Assembly (NCBI GenBank): GCA_002685255.1
Contig: NYWU01000010.1
Location: forward strand, 124,001 to 188,000
Direction of reading: 5' to 3'
DNA: 64,000 bases
Source of the DNA: Idiomarinaceae bacterium
Lineage (GTDB): Bacteria; Pseudomonadota; Gammaproteobacteria; Enterobacterales; Alteromonadaceae
Each line of letters opens with the position of its first letter. The first letter of the stretch is position 1. Shown piece after piece: positions 1 through 7,053 of this stretch. The notes under the pieces were generated by a model. The model searched no databases. It saw only the letters and a program-made list of their open reading frames with translations, and had not been told where the DNA came from. The translations under genes and the position numbers were made by a program.

Positions 1-1
1 A

Positions 2-1330
2 AATGGTCTGCCGGCGCTGTTTGAACAGTTGGCTGAGAACCTCCAATTACGTGCAGACAAAGGCATCATTGCGCCTAAGTTTGTGTACCCTTATGTGATC
101 AGCGACAGCAAAAATATCATTACAGGTGCGCCGTTTGATGACGGTGAGGCGAGTGCGCTTTGGGCTGACTTTAATAAGAAGGTTGAAGGCTTAGAGATTT
201 CGGATGAAGAACGCGACCAGTTAATTGCTTCGGCGAAAACAGCGTTTTTAGAATCGGTAAAACCGGCTTACGAAAACCTCATTGTTAAGCTCAAGGATAT
301 TGAAGCGCAAGCGACCACGAAGGCGGGCGCATGGAAGTTTCCTGATGGTGAGGCGTTCTTTAATAACGCGCTACAGCGTACTACCACGACCGATCTCACT
401 GCTGACGAAATTCATGAGATTGGTTTGAGCGAAGTTGAGCGTATTCATGACGAGATGCGCGGTATTATGGAAGAGGTCGGCTTTGACGGTACCTTGCAAG
501 AGTTTTTCGTTTACATGCGGAACAATGACGACTTCATCTACCCCGATACGGAAGAAGGTCGTCAACGTTACTTAAGCGAAGCGAAAGCCATTATCGATGA
601 TATGCGCGGTCGCTTAGATGAGCTCTTTATTACTAAGCCAAAAGCCGATCTCATTGTTAAAGCGGTTGAACCTTTCCGCGAGAAATCGGCGGGTAAAGCG
701 TTTTATCAGCAGCCTTCGATGGACGGCTCGCGTCCGGGTACTTACTACGCGAACTTGTACGACATGGGCTCAATGCCAACGTACCAAATGGAGGCTTTGG
801 CGTATCACGAGGGCATCCCAGGACACCACATGCAAATCGCGATTCAGCAAGAGCTTCAGGGGATTCCTAAGTTCCGTCGTTTTGGTCGCTATACCTCGTA
901 CAGCGAGGGCTGGGGCTTATACACTGAGAAACTACCGAAGGAAATCGGCCTGTATAAAGACCCATACTCTGACTTTGGTCGTTTAGCGATGGAGTTATGG
1001 CGTGCAGTGCGTTTGGTCGTAGATACAGGTATTCATGCGAAGCAATGGACGCGTGAAGAGGGTATCGATTTTTACGTAAATAACACGCCAAACGCGAAAG
1101 CGGATGCGGTGAAGATGGTCGAGCGTCATATTGTGATGCCAGGTCAGGCGACAGCGTACAAAATTGGTATGAACAAAATCTTAGAGCTGCGTGAAAAAGC
1201 GAAGGCTGAACTGGGTGACAAGTTCGATATTCGCGAGTTTCACGATCGCGTACTTGGCAATGGTCCGGTGCCATTGAACGTGCTTGAGCAGTTCATCAAT
1301 GATTATATTGAAGAGAAGAAAAACGCTTAA
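2..1330 (+). CDS. DUF885 family protein (3' part, truncated by window edge)
   Basis: This is the C-terminal part of a DUF885 protein, a family of large, often exported zinc-peptidase-like proteins. The reading frame is open from base 2, so the real start lies upstream of the window; the in-frame TTG at 29 is internal. The visible part has about 442 residues. A gluzincin-like HEGIPGHHMQ motif (encoded near 808-837) has the HExxxH-type spacing typical of the family, followed by a conserved YSEGWGLY segment. Substrate is unknown; a peptidase role is inferred from the family. The gene converges on the diguanylate cyclase gene, with a hairpin terminator between them. Confidence 0.85.
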   Translation, partial: NGLPALFEQLAENLQLRADKGIIAPKFVYPYVISDSKNIITGAPFDDGEASALWADFNKKVEGLEISDEERDQLIASAKTAFLESVKPAYENLIVKLKDIEAQATTKAGAWKFPDGEAFFNNALQRTTTTDLTADEIHEIGLSEVERIHDEMRGIMEEVGFDGTLQEFFVYMRNNDDFIYPDTEEGRQRYLSEAKAIIDDMRGRLDELFITKPKADLIVKAVEPFREKSAGKAFYQQPSMDGSRPGTYYANLYDMGSMPTYQMEALAYHEGIPGHHMQIAIQQELQGIPKFRRFGRYTSYSEGWGLYTEKLPKEIGLYKDPYSDFGRLAMELWRAVRLVVDTGIHAKQWTREEGIDFYVNNTPNAKADAVKMVERHIVMPGQATAYKIGMNKILELREKAKAELGDKFDIREFHDRVLGNGPVPLNVLEQFINDYIEEKKNA

Positions 1331-1344
1331 TTAAGCTCAATCAG

Positions 1345-1375
1345 CAGCGTTGCTGGCTATACAGCAACGCTGTTT
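1345..1375 (+). terminator. Hairpin terminator between convergent genes
   Basis: An 11-bp perfect stem, CAGCGTTGCTG (1345-1355) and CAGCAACGCTG (1362-1372), has a 6-base loop and is followed by TTT. The stop codon of the minus-strand diguanylate cyclase gene (1357-1359) lies inside the loop, so one arm is also coding sequence. It probably ends the DUF885 transcript. Confidence 0.6.
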
Positions 1376-2253
1376 CCTCCCCGCCGTTTGGCGTTATACA
1401 TGGCTTGATCGGCGTGATGTAGCAGTTGCTCAATGCTGTGACCGTGCTCGGGCCACATGGCAACACCAATGCTGGCAGTAATGGCTAACGACCCATGTTT
1501 CATGATGTGGGGTGGCTTTAACGCAGCCTGGATCTTATTCACCACCTTATCAATCGCACTATCGAGTCGCCGGGTATGTGAAGCATCCACCAACACCACA
1601 AACTCGTCTCCACCCAAGCGTGCTGCGGTATCGGTATTACGGATCGCGGATTGAATCCGAGTGGCGACTGCTTTTAATAATTCATCGCCCGTGGCGTGAC
1701 CGTAATGGTCGTTAACCTCTTTGAACTTATCGAGATCGAGATAGAGTATCGCGAGCCCACCGGCATCGCGCTCTGCCCGCGCTTGTGCGGTACGCACGCG
1801 ATCATAAAACAACGCCCGGTTAGGGAGTTGAGTCAGGGAGTCGGTGAGTGCCATGTGCTCTAACCGTTCGATCAGTGCTTCGCGTTCTTGTTCCAACGCT
1901 CGCTGTGCAGTGATATCGCGTGCCACACCAATACGCATTTGGTCTTTTTCGGACCAGCGTGCTGTCCAGTGCAAATAAATTACAGAGCCATCTTTGTGTA
2001 TGTAGCGATTTTCAAAATGTAGCACGTCCCGTCCATTATTGACCTGCTCGGCACGCAACAGCGTCTCGGCATGATGATCCGGGTGCATAAAGTCAAACAT
2101 TGAACGGCCAATCATTTCTTCGGGTTCATAACCAAATACGCGTTGGGCACCTGGGCTGAGGTAACTAAAGCGGTGTTCTGGATCCACAACACAAATGGCA
2201 TCAAGGAGCAGATCCATATATTCGGCAAGGGCTGCAAATGCAGGTTTATTCAT
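1357..2253 (-). CDS. PAS-GGDEF diguanylate cyclase
   Basis: This 298-residue soluble protein probably makes the second messenger cyclic di-GMP from two GTP. An N-terminal PAS sensor domain (about residues 8-120) leads through a short coiled segment into a GGDEF domain (about 130-298). The active-site motif is an intact GGDEF at 214-218. An RxxD inhibitory site (RNTD, 205-208) lies exactly five residues before it, so product feedback inhibition is expected. There is no membrane segment, and the PAS ligand cannot be told from sequence. The start is supported by AAGG six bases before the ATG. The gene is divergent from yaiI. Confidence 0.93.
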   Translation of the reverse strand: MNKPAFAALAEYMDLLLDAICVVDPEHRFSYLSPGAQRVFGYEPEEMIGRSMFDFMHPDHHAETLLRAEQVNNGRDVLHFENRYIHKDGSVIYLHWTARWSEKDQMRIGVARDITAQRALEQEREALIERLEHMALTDSLTQLPNRALFYDRVRTAQARAERDAGGLAILYLDLDKFKEVNDHYGHATGDELLKAVATRIQSAIRNTDTAARLGGDEFVVLVDASHTRRLDSAIDKVVNKIQAALKPPHIMKHGSLAITASIGVAMWPEHGHSIEQLLHHADQAMYNAKRRGGNSVAV

Positions 2254-2360
2254 AAGCCGCCTTAGATTTTGTTAGTATGATTGTTCTAAAACCTTATGTT
2301 TGCTTAGATTAGCCCGTCTGTCTATGCTTTCCATCTTTTATTAGTGAGTGATGAACGGAT

Positions 2361-2810
2361 ATGAATATTTGGGTGGACGCCGATGCGTGTCCTACGGCCA
2401 TAAAAGAGATTTTGTATCGCGCCGCTGAGCGCAAGCAGGTGCCGCTTATTTTGGTTGCTAACCAAACGTTGCGCGTGCCGCCTTCTAAGTTCATTCGCTC
2501 AGTGCGCGTGGAGTCGGGGTTTGATGTGGCGGATAACGAAATTGCTGAACGCTGCGAGGCCGGCGATTTAGTGATCACCGCAGACATCCCGTTGGCGGCG
2601 GATGTGATCAAAAAAGGTGGGCAAGCGCTGAGCCCAAGAGGCGAGCTGTACACCAAAGAAAATATCGGTGGGCGCCTTAATATGCGTGATTTTATGGATA
2701 CCATGCGTAGCAGTGGCGAGCATACCGGAGGTCCTCCTCCTTTGCATGCTCGCGATAAAATGGCATTTGCCAATCAACTCGACCGAATATTGACGCAGCT
2801 CACTCGATAA
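2361..2810 (+). CDS. yaiI: YaiI/YqxD family protein (DUF188)
   Basis: This 149-residue protein matches the DUF188 family, which has a PIN-like/NYN fold and no settled function. The N-terminus [11 protein letters not shown] carries the conserved aspartates, followed by a [12 protein letters not shown] segment and a C-terminal [11 protein letters not shown] block; all are hallmarks of YaiI. The length is normal for the family. It has its own intergenic region, divergent from the diguanylate cyclase, and lies upstream of nnrS in the same direction. A nuclease-like role is inference only. Confidence 0.92.
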   Translation: MNIWVDADACPTAIKEILYRAAERKQVPLILVANQTLRVPPSKFIRSVRVESGFDVADNEIAERCEAGDLVITADIPLAADVIKKGGQALSPRGELYTKENIGGRLNMRDFMDTMRSSGEHTGGPPPLHARDKMAFANQLDRILTQLTR

Positions 2811-2828
2811 TTGAGTTTCGCTGGTATT

Positions 2829-2851
2829 AAAGTGCATTTTAAATGTATGAT
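2829..2851 (+). promoter_or_regulatory. NsrR-type operator upstream of nnrS
   Basis: The 11-1-11 inverted repeat has half-sites AAAGTGCATTT (2829-2839) and AAATGTATGAT (2841-2851) around one central base. It matches the known NsrR consensus AAnATGCATTT-n-AAATGCATnTT at all but three conserved positions. It ends 38 bp before the nnrS start, and an NsrR homologue is encoded at 39047-39478. Nitric-oxide-relieved repression of nnrS is the expected outcome. Confidence 0.7.
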
Positions 2852-2889
2852 TAATTCGTAAGGCATAATGAGCCCATACGGAGTTATTC

Positions 2890-4116
2890 ATGCAAGTGAC
2901 ACAAATGGAACAGGAAATGCGCCTGACGCCGCTACTGCGCCAGGCATTTCGACCTTTCTTTTTATTCGGTGCTAGCTTTAGCATTATTGCGGTTGGTCTA
3001 TGGATAGCGACGCTTGGCGGCTGGGTGTCACTACCTGTCTACGGCAACATACTGTTTTGGCACGCTCACGAAATGCTATTTGGATTTGTTACTGCAATTA
3101 TTCTCGGTTTTTTGCTAACCGCAGTACAAAACTGGACGGGGCAGCGCGCTACTCATGGTAAGACATTGTTTGTCCTCGTCATGCTTTGGAGCTTAGCTAG
3201 GTTGGCGTTACTGTTTGGTGCCTATCTGCCTGCGCTCGCGGTCATCCTTATTGATTTAAGTGTATTGCCAGTAGCCGCACTGTTGTTTGCGCGTCTGCTG
3301 CTTAATGTGAATCAAACCCGTAACTTATTCTTTGTGCCTATTTTACTGTTACTCACCGCGACAAATGCGATGATGCACGCGGGGCTTTGGTTTGATCAGT
3401 ATGCGTGGCAGGTGCAGGGCGCTTATGCTGCGGTCTTTTTAATTACCCTGTTGATGAGTGTGATCGGTGGGCGTGTCATACCCATGTTTACTGCAAATGG
3501 CACCGGTACTGCTCGGGTAAGCGCTTGGCCTTGGTTAGAACGTGCTGCTTTGGGTTGCTCGTGGCTTATCGCGGTGGTGTTTTTGTTCAGTCTAGATGGA
3601 GTGTTAACGGGCGCTGTGCTTGCCTTATTGTTTGCAGTCGCCGGTGCATTGCACGCTATTCGTTGGTTGCGCTGGCGCCCATGGATAACTTGGCACGTGC
3701 CGTTAGTATGGTCTCTACACGGGGCTTATGCGTTTATTCCGATTGGATTGGGCTTGCTTGCTATCTACTACGCGCAAAGTGCAGGTTTGCTGGCGACTCA
3801 TATTCAGCTTGCCAAAAGTACAGCACTGCATGCGTTAACCGTCGGTGCAATGGGTAGCCTAATTTTGGCGATGATGGCACGTATCTCACTTGGTCATAGC
3901 GGACGCCCTTTAAAATCTAAACCCGTGATGACTGTTGCGTTCTTAGCGATCTTACTCGCTGCATTAGTGCGTGTTGTGGGGATTGTGGTGATGCCAGAGG
4001 CTACGTTCAGTTGGTTACTGGTTGCGGCAATGGGGTGGATGTTGAGCTATGGTCTTTTTGTCGGTGTGTACCAGAGTATCTTGCGAAGCCCCAGAGCGGA
4101 TGGCCGCCCTGGGTAA
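2890..4116 (+). CDS. nnrS: NnrS family heme/copper membrane protein
   Basis: NnrS proteins are polytopic inner-membrane heme- and copper-binding proteins that protect cells from nitrosative stress. This 408-residue protein has about 12 hydrophobic segments. It carries family landmarks: FRPFFLFGA near the N-terminus, FWHAHEMLFGF with conserved histidines, GRVIPMFTANG in the middle, and HALTVGAMGSLILAMMAR near the C-terminus. GGAG lies six bases before the ATG. The upstream NsrR-type operator fits the regulation described for nnrS in other gammaproteobacteria. No nitric oxide or nitrate reductase gene is visible in the window, so it probably serves detoxification rather than denitrification here. 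Confidence 0.93.
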   Translation: MQVTQMEQEMRLTPLLRQAFRPFFLFGASFSIIAVGLWIATLGGWVSLPVYGNILFWHAHEMLFGFVTAIILGFLLTAVQNWTGQRATHGKTLFVLVMLWSLARLALLFGAYLPALAVILIDLSVLPVAALLFARLLLNVNQTRNLFFVPILLLLTATNAMMHAGLWFDQYAWQVQGAYAAVFLITLLMSVIGGRVIPMFTANGTGTARVSAWPWLERAALGCSWLIAVVFLFSLDGVLTGAVLALLFAVAGALHAIRWLRWRPWITWHVPLVWSLHGAYAFIPIGLGLLAIYYAQSAGLLATHIQLAKSTALHALTVGAMGSLILAMMARISLGHSGRPLKSKPVMTVAFLAILLAALVRVVGIVVMPEATFSWLLVAAMGWMLSYGLFVGVYQSILRSPRADGRPG

Positions 4117-4134
4117 TCACTCATATAATGCAGT

Positions 4135-4413
4135 TTAGCCGCGCGAGAGTGTTTTAATCAGGTGGTAACCAAATGCGGTTTTAACGGGACCATGTACTTC
4201 CAGCGTCGGTTGACCGAATACCACCTTGTCAAAGGCAGGTACCATTTCACCGCGGCGGAATTCGCCTAAGTCGCCACCCTGTTTACCCGATGGACATAGT
4301 GAGTGTTTACGGGCTAAGTCGGCAAATTTTGCGCCGTTGGCGAGCTGCTTTTTTAGCTCTTCGGCTTCGGGTTTGGTTTTAACCAAAATGTGTAATGCAT
4401 GCGCACGTGCCAT
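4135..4413 (-). CDS. ppiC: Parvulin-type peptidyl-prolyl cis-trans isomerase
   Basis: This 92-residue single-domain parvulin has the standard PpiC length. It starts [13 protein letters not shown], the first rotamase strand with its conserved histidines. It continues through [21 protein letters not shown] and ends in the FGYHLIKT strand. No signal peptide is present, so it should act in the cytoplasm as a folding catalyst. AGGAG lies about seven bases before the start codon. It lies downstream of the isoaspartyl dipeptidase gene on the same strand but is separated by 35 bp, and it converges with nnrS. Confidence 0.95.
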   Translation of the reverse strand: MARAHALHILVKTKPEAEELKKQLANGAKFADLARKHSLCPSGKQGGDLGEFRRGEMVPAFDKVVFGQPTLEVHGPVKTAFGYHLIKTLSRG

Positions 4414-4448
4414 GAGATTTCTCCTTTACTGATACGTTGATCAGTTTA

Positions 4449-5624
4449 TCACAACTCATCAAAGTAGCCGCGGATCTTCACCTGACCCTCTTGCATGGCC
4501 AATTGTCCCTGATACCAAACATGGCTTAAGGCGAGGCTATCGGGACACATCAAGTTTAAATCGGCATCCTTGCCCACCGCGATGGCCCCTTTAGTACCAA
4601 GTTTTAGACGCTGCGCCGCGTTTTGGCTAGCAGCCATCAATACCTGCTCGACGTCAACACCGTCACGAATCGCCTCTTGCACTGACTCAAGTAAACTGAC
4701 CGCTCTGCCCACCTTTAGGCCGCGTAGTTTTCCGTGGCTATCAAAATCAGGCAAACTGGCATTGGCGTCGGTGCTGAGACTAATTTGTGTGGCTTGTACA
4801 CCTTCACTCAGTAATTGAGCTAAGCATTTAGCTGCGGGAATCTCGCCCTCGGCAACCAATTCGGGGGTTGTCGAGCAGGTGAGATCGAGCATTAAACCAT
4901 GGTTGGCGAGTTCAGCACCTTGTTCCATTAGTGATTGATGTCGGTTCATGTGGGTAGGGTAAAACTGGTTGAGGTCGACATCGTGATCATGGCAGCATTG
5001 CTCGATGATATTGAGTTGGCTTGCTTCATCACCCACGTGTAAAAAGGTGATGCCCGCTTTGCCGCTAATCAGTCCACCCACTTTGGCCTCACTTGCGACA
5101 CGAGCGAGTTCTGCGGCATTGAGCTGTGAGCCTCGCTTATCAGCAATCGCGAGCTCTCCGATGCCGATAAATTTATCGATCAGAATAAGGTCATCTCGCA
5201 CGGTGCCCGTAACGGTACGCACCGGGTATTCGTAGGAGCCTGTGTAGCAATAGGTACTAAGACCGAGGTTAGCTAAGCCTCGGGCATTGGCAAGCATATC
5301 GCTGAGAGAACGCGTAGAGGCGTCTGTCCCAAGTCCGGACACCATGGTAGAGATACCTGCTTGAATGGCATCGGTTATCGGCATCACCGGTGTGCGGGTG
5401 TGAAAGCCGCCTTCTCCGCCACCACCATTGAAATGCGCGAGTGGGTCGACAAAGCCAGGTACCAACCAGCGTCCTTGAGCATCTATTTGGGTGACAGATA
5501 GCGAACCGAATGAACACTCTATTTGAGGTTCAATAGCAGCGATGCGTTTATCTGCAATTAGCACATCACAAATGCCTAATTCCGTTGGACTCCAAACATG
5601 AGCGTTCTTTATCAGCGTGAGCAT
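4449..5624 (-). CDS. iadA: Isoaspartyl dipeptidase (IadA-like amidohydrolase) lacking one metal His
   Basis: This 391-residue protein belongs to the amidohydrolase superfamily and aligns along its length with beta-aspartyl dipeptidase IadA, which cleaves beta-Asp-Xaa dipeptides. GGGGEGGFHTRTP, TGSYEYPVRT, LHVGD (H196), PTHMNRH (H225, R228) and STDANAS (D286, S290) match metal and substrate residues of E. coli IadA. The carboxylated lysine position is Glu157 (GIGELAIADKR), a replacement I recall from other homologues. The HxH metal motif reads DPLAHF: the first histidine is Leu62. The codon is CTC, one base from CAC. It is the last gene of the TonB receptor / permease operon, with a 2-bp gap. 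It is either an active variant or impaired. Confidence 0.85.
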   Translation of the reverse strand: MLTLIKNAHVWSPTELGICDVLIADKRIAAIEPQIECSFGSLSVTQIDAQGRWLVPGFVDPLAHFNGGGGEGGFHTRTPVMPITDAIQAGISTMVSGLGTDASTRSLSDMLANARGLANLGLSTYCYTGSYEYPVRTVTGTVRDDLILIDKFIGIGELAIADKRGSQLNAAELARVASEAKVGGLISGKAGITFLHVGDEASQLNIIEQCCHDHDVDLNQFYPTHMNRHQSLMEQGAELANHGLMLDLTCSTTPELVAEGEIPAAKCLAQLLSEGVQATQISLSTDANASLPDFDSHGKLRGLKVGRAVSLLESVQEAIRDGVDVEQVLMAASQNAAQRLKLGTKGAIAVGKDADLNLMCPDSLALSHVWYQGQLAMQEGQVKIRGYFDEL

Positions 5625-5626
5625 GG

Positions 5627-7042
5627 TTAGTTAAATCCTATTGATACAGCGGTAATAACGGTGATGAGCGCCATCGCCATAATAACGAGTTGAAAGCGCC
5701 AAATGATTTTAATCCACTCACTCCAGTCGAGTTTGACGGCACCTAAACAACCGATTAATGAGGCAGACGTGGGAATAATGATGTTAGTTAATCCATCGCC
5801 CAACTGAAAGGCGAGTACGGCGACCTGCCGGCTTACCTCGACTAAATCCGATAGTGGCGCCATCAGTGGCATGGTGAGTGCTGCTTGCCCCGATCCAGAC
5901 GCGATGAAGAAATTGAATACCGACTGAAACACCAGCATCAAGCTGGCACTGGTCGCGGAAGAGGCATCGCCAATCAGTTCACTGGCGTGGTATAGCAAGG
6001 TATTGAGTGTAGATGCTTGGCTTGGATCGTCACCACCCAACAAGAGTACTAATCCCTTAGCAAACCCCACGATAAGCGCCGCGGGCAATAGATCTTGGGC
6101 ACCTTGATTAAAGGCACGCGCCACATCATTAGCACTGAGGCGACGCGCGATAATCGCGATGATACCCACGCTAACACCCATAACGAAAAATTGTGCAGCG
6201 ATTTCGGGGATATAGTAAGCACGAGTGGTTACGCCCCAAATGACCCAAACTAAACCGATAAAAAAGACTGTCAAAATGGCACTATCGGTTTTACCAAACT
6301 GGGACTCGATTAGACCCGCCTCGGCGCGTGCTTGATTATCTTTCGTGCGCTCAGCGTAACGCAGAGTAAATAGGAGTCCTACCAGTGTGAAGGCGAGCCA
6401 TGTCACCATCCGAAACCCGGCACCGGACATTAATGGTACTTCGGCGATGCCCTGTGCGATGGCAACACTGAATGGATTCATCCATGACGTGGCAAAGCCA
6501 ATTTGTGTGGCGACATAGGTGATCAACACGGTTGTCGCGGCGTTATACCCGAGTGAGCGCATCACCGGATAGAGCACGAGGCAAAACGCGATGGCTTCTT
6601 CGCCCATACCAAAGATAGCCCCCGCGAGGGAAAACATTAGAAACATCGTCACTAAAAACACGCGGTCAAAGCGCTGAGTTTTTTGTATAAGGTTCAGCAC
6701 GCCATGTTCTATGGCTGATGTCTTTAACACGATGCCAAATGACCCGCCGACGATGAGAATAAAAGCTATGACGCCAATGGCGGAGCCCCATTTGGTGCCC
6801 GAAACGAGCCCCTCAAAAGCTACGTTTGCGAGACCGATTTTGCCCTGTTCAGCAAACAACGGAAGGTCTGTTTTCTCGCTTGTTTCATAACTAAAACTGC
6901 CCGGTTCGATCGCTTGATTTTCGGGGTTTACCTGAAAGGCACCGGCAGGCACTAACCATGCGGCTAGTGCTGCCAGTAAAGCGACGAAAAATAAGATGAC
7001 CAAGGCATCGGGCATGGCCATCTTGTTACGACGTTTAGACAT
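5627..7042 (-). CDS. YfcC family permease (basic amino acid or peptide carrier)
   Basis: This 471-residue protein is a YfcC/DcuC-superfamily inner-membrane carrier with 10-12 hydrophobic segments. Landmarks are the N-terminal AALAAWLVPAGAF, GMGEEAIAFCLVLYPVM, the TSWMNPFSVAIAQGIAE segment and the C-terminal DGLTNIIIPTSASLIG. Members are annotated as arginine/ornithine antiporter-like or peptide permeases, but few have proven substrates. It lies between a TonB receptor gene (11-bp gap) and iadA (2-bp gap). From that position I infer import of beta-aspartyl dipeptides, or of arginine released from them, across the inner membrane. Confidence 0.88.
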   Translation of the reverse strand: MSKRRNKMAMPDALVILFFVALLAALAAWLVPAGAFQVNPENQAIEPGSFSYETSEKTDLPLFAEQGKIGLANVAFEGLVSGTKWGSAIGVIAFILIVGGSFGIVLKTSAIEHGVLNLIQKTQRFDRVFLVTMFLMFSLAGAIFGMGEEAIAFCLVLYPVMRSLGYNAATTVLITYVATQIGFATSWMNPFSVAIAQGIAEVPLMSGAGFRMVTWLAFTLVGLLFTLRYAERTKDNQARAEAGLIESQFGKTDSAILTVFFIGLVWVIWGVTTRAYYIPEIAAQFFVMGVSVGIIAIIARRLSANDVARAFNQGAQDLLPAALIVGFAKGLVLLLGGDDPSQASTLNTLLYHASELIGDASSATSASLMLVFQSVFNFFIASGSGQAALTMPLMAPLSDLVEVSRQVAVLAFQLGDGLTNIIIPTSASLIGCLGAVKLDWSEWIKIIWRFQLVIMAMALITVITAVSIGFN

Positions 7043-7053
7043 AATTTCGCCTA

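Noticed and set aside
867-1274. 135-codon open frame on the minus strand inside the DUF885 gene
   Set aside because: It lies wholly antisense to a gene with clear family motifs and its translation is low-complexity and unlike any protein.
4428-4445. ACTGAT/ATCAGT hairpin between iadA and ppiC as a terminator
   Set aside because: The stem is six base pairs of low GC and has no T-tract on either strand.
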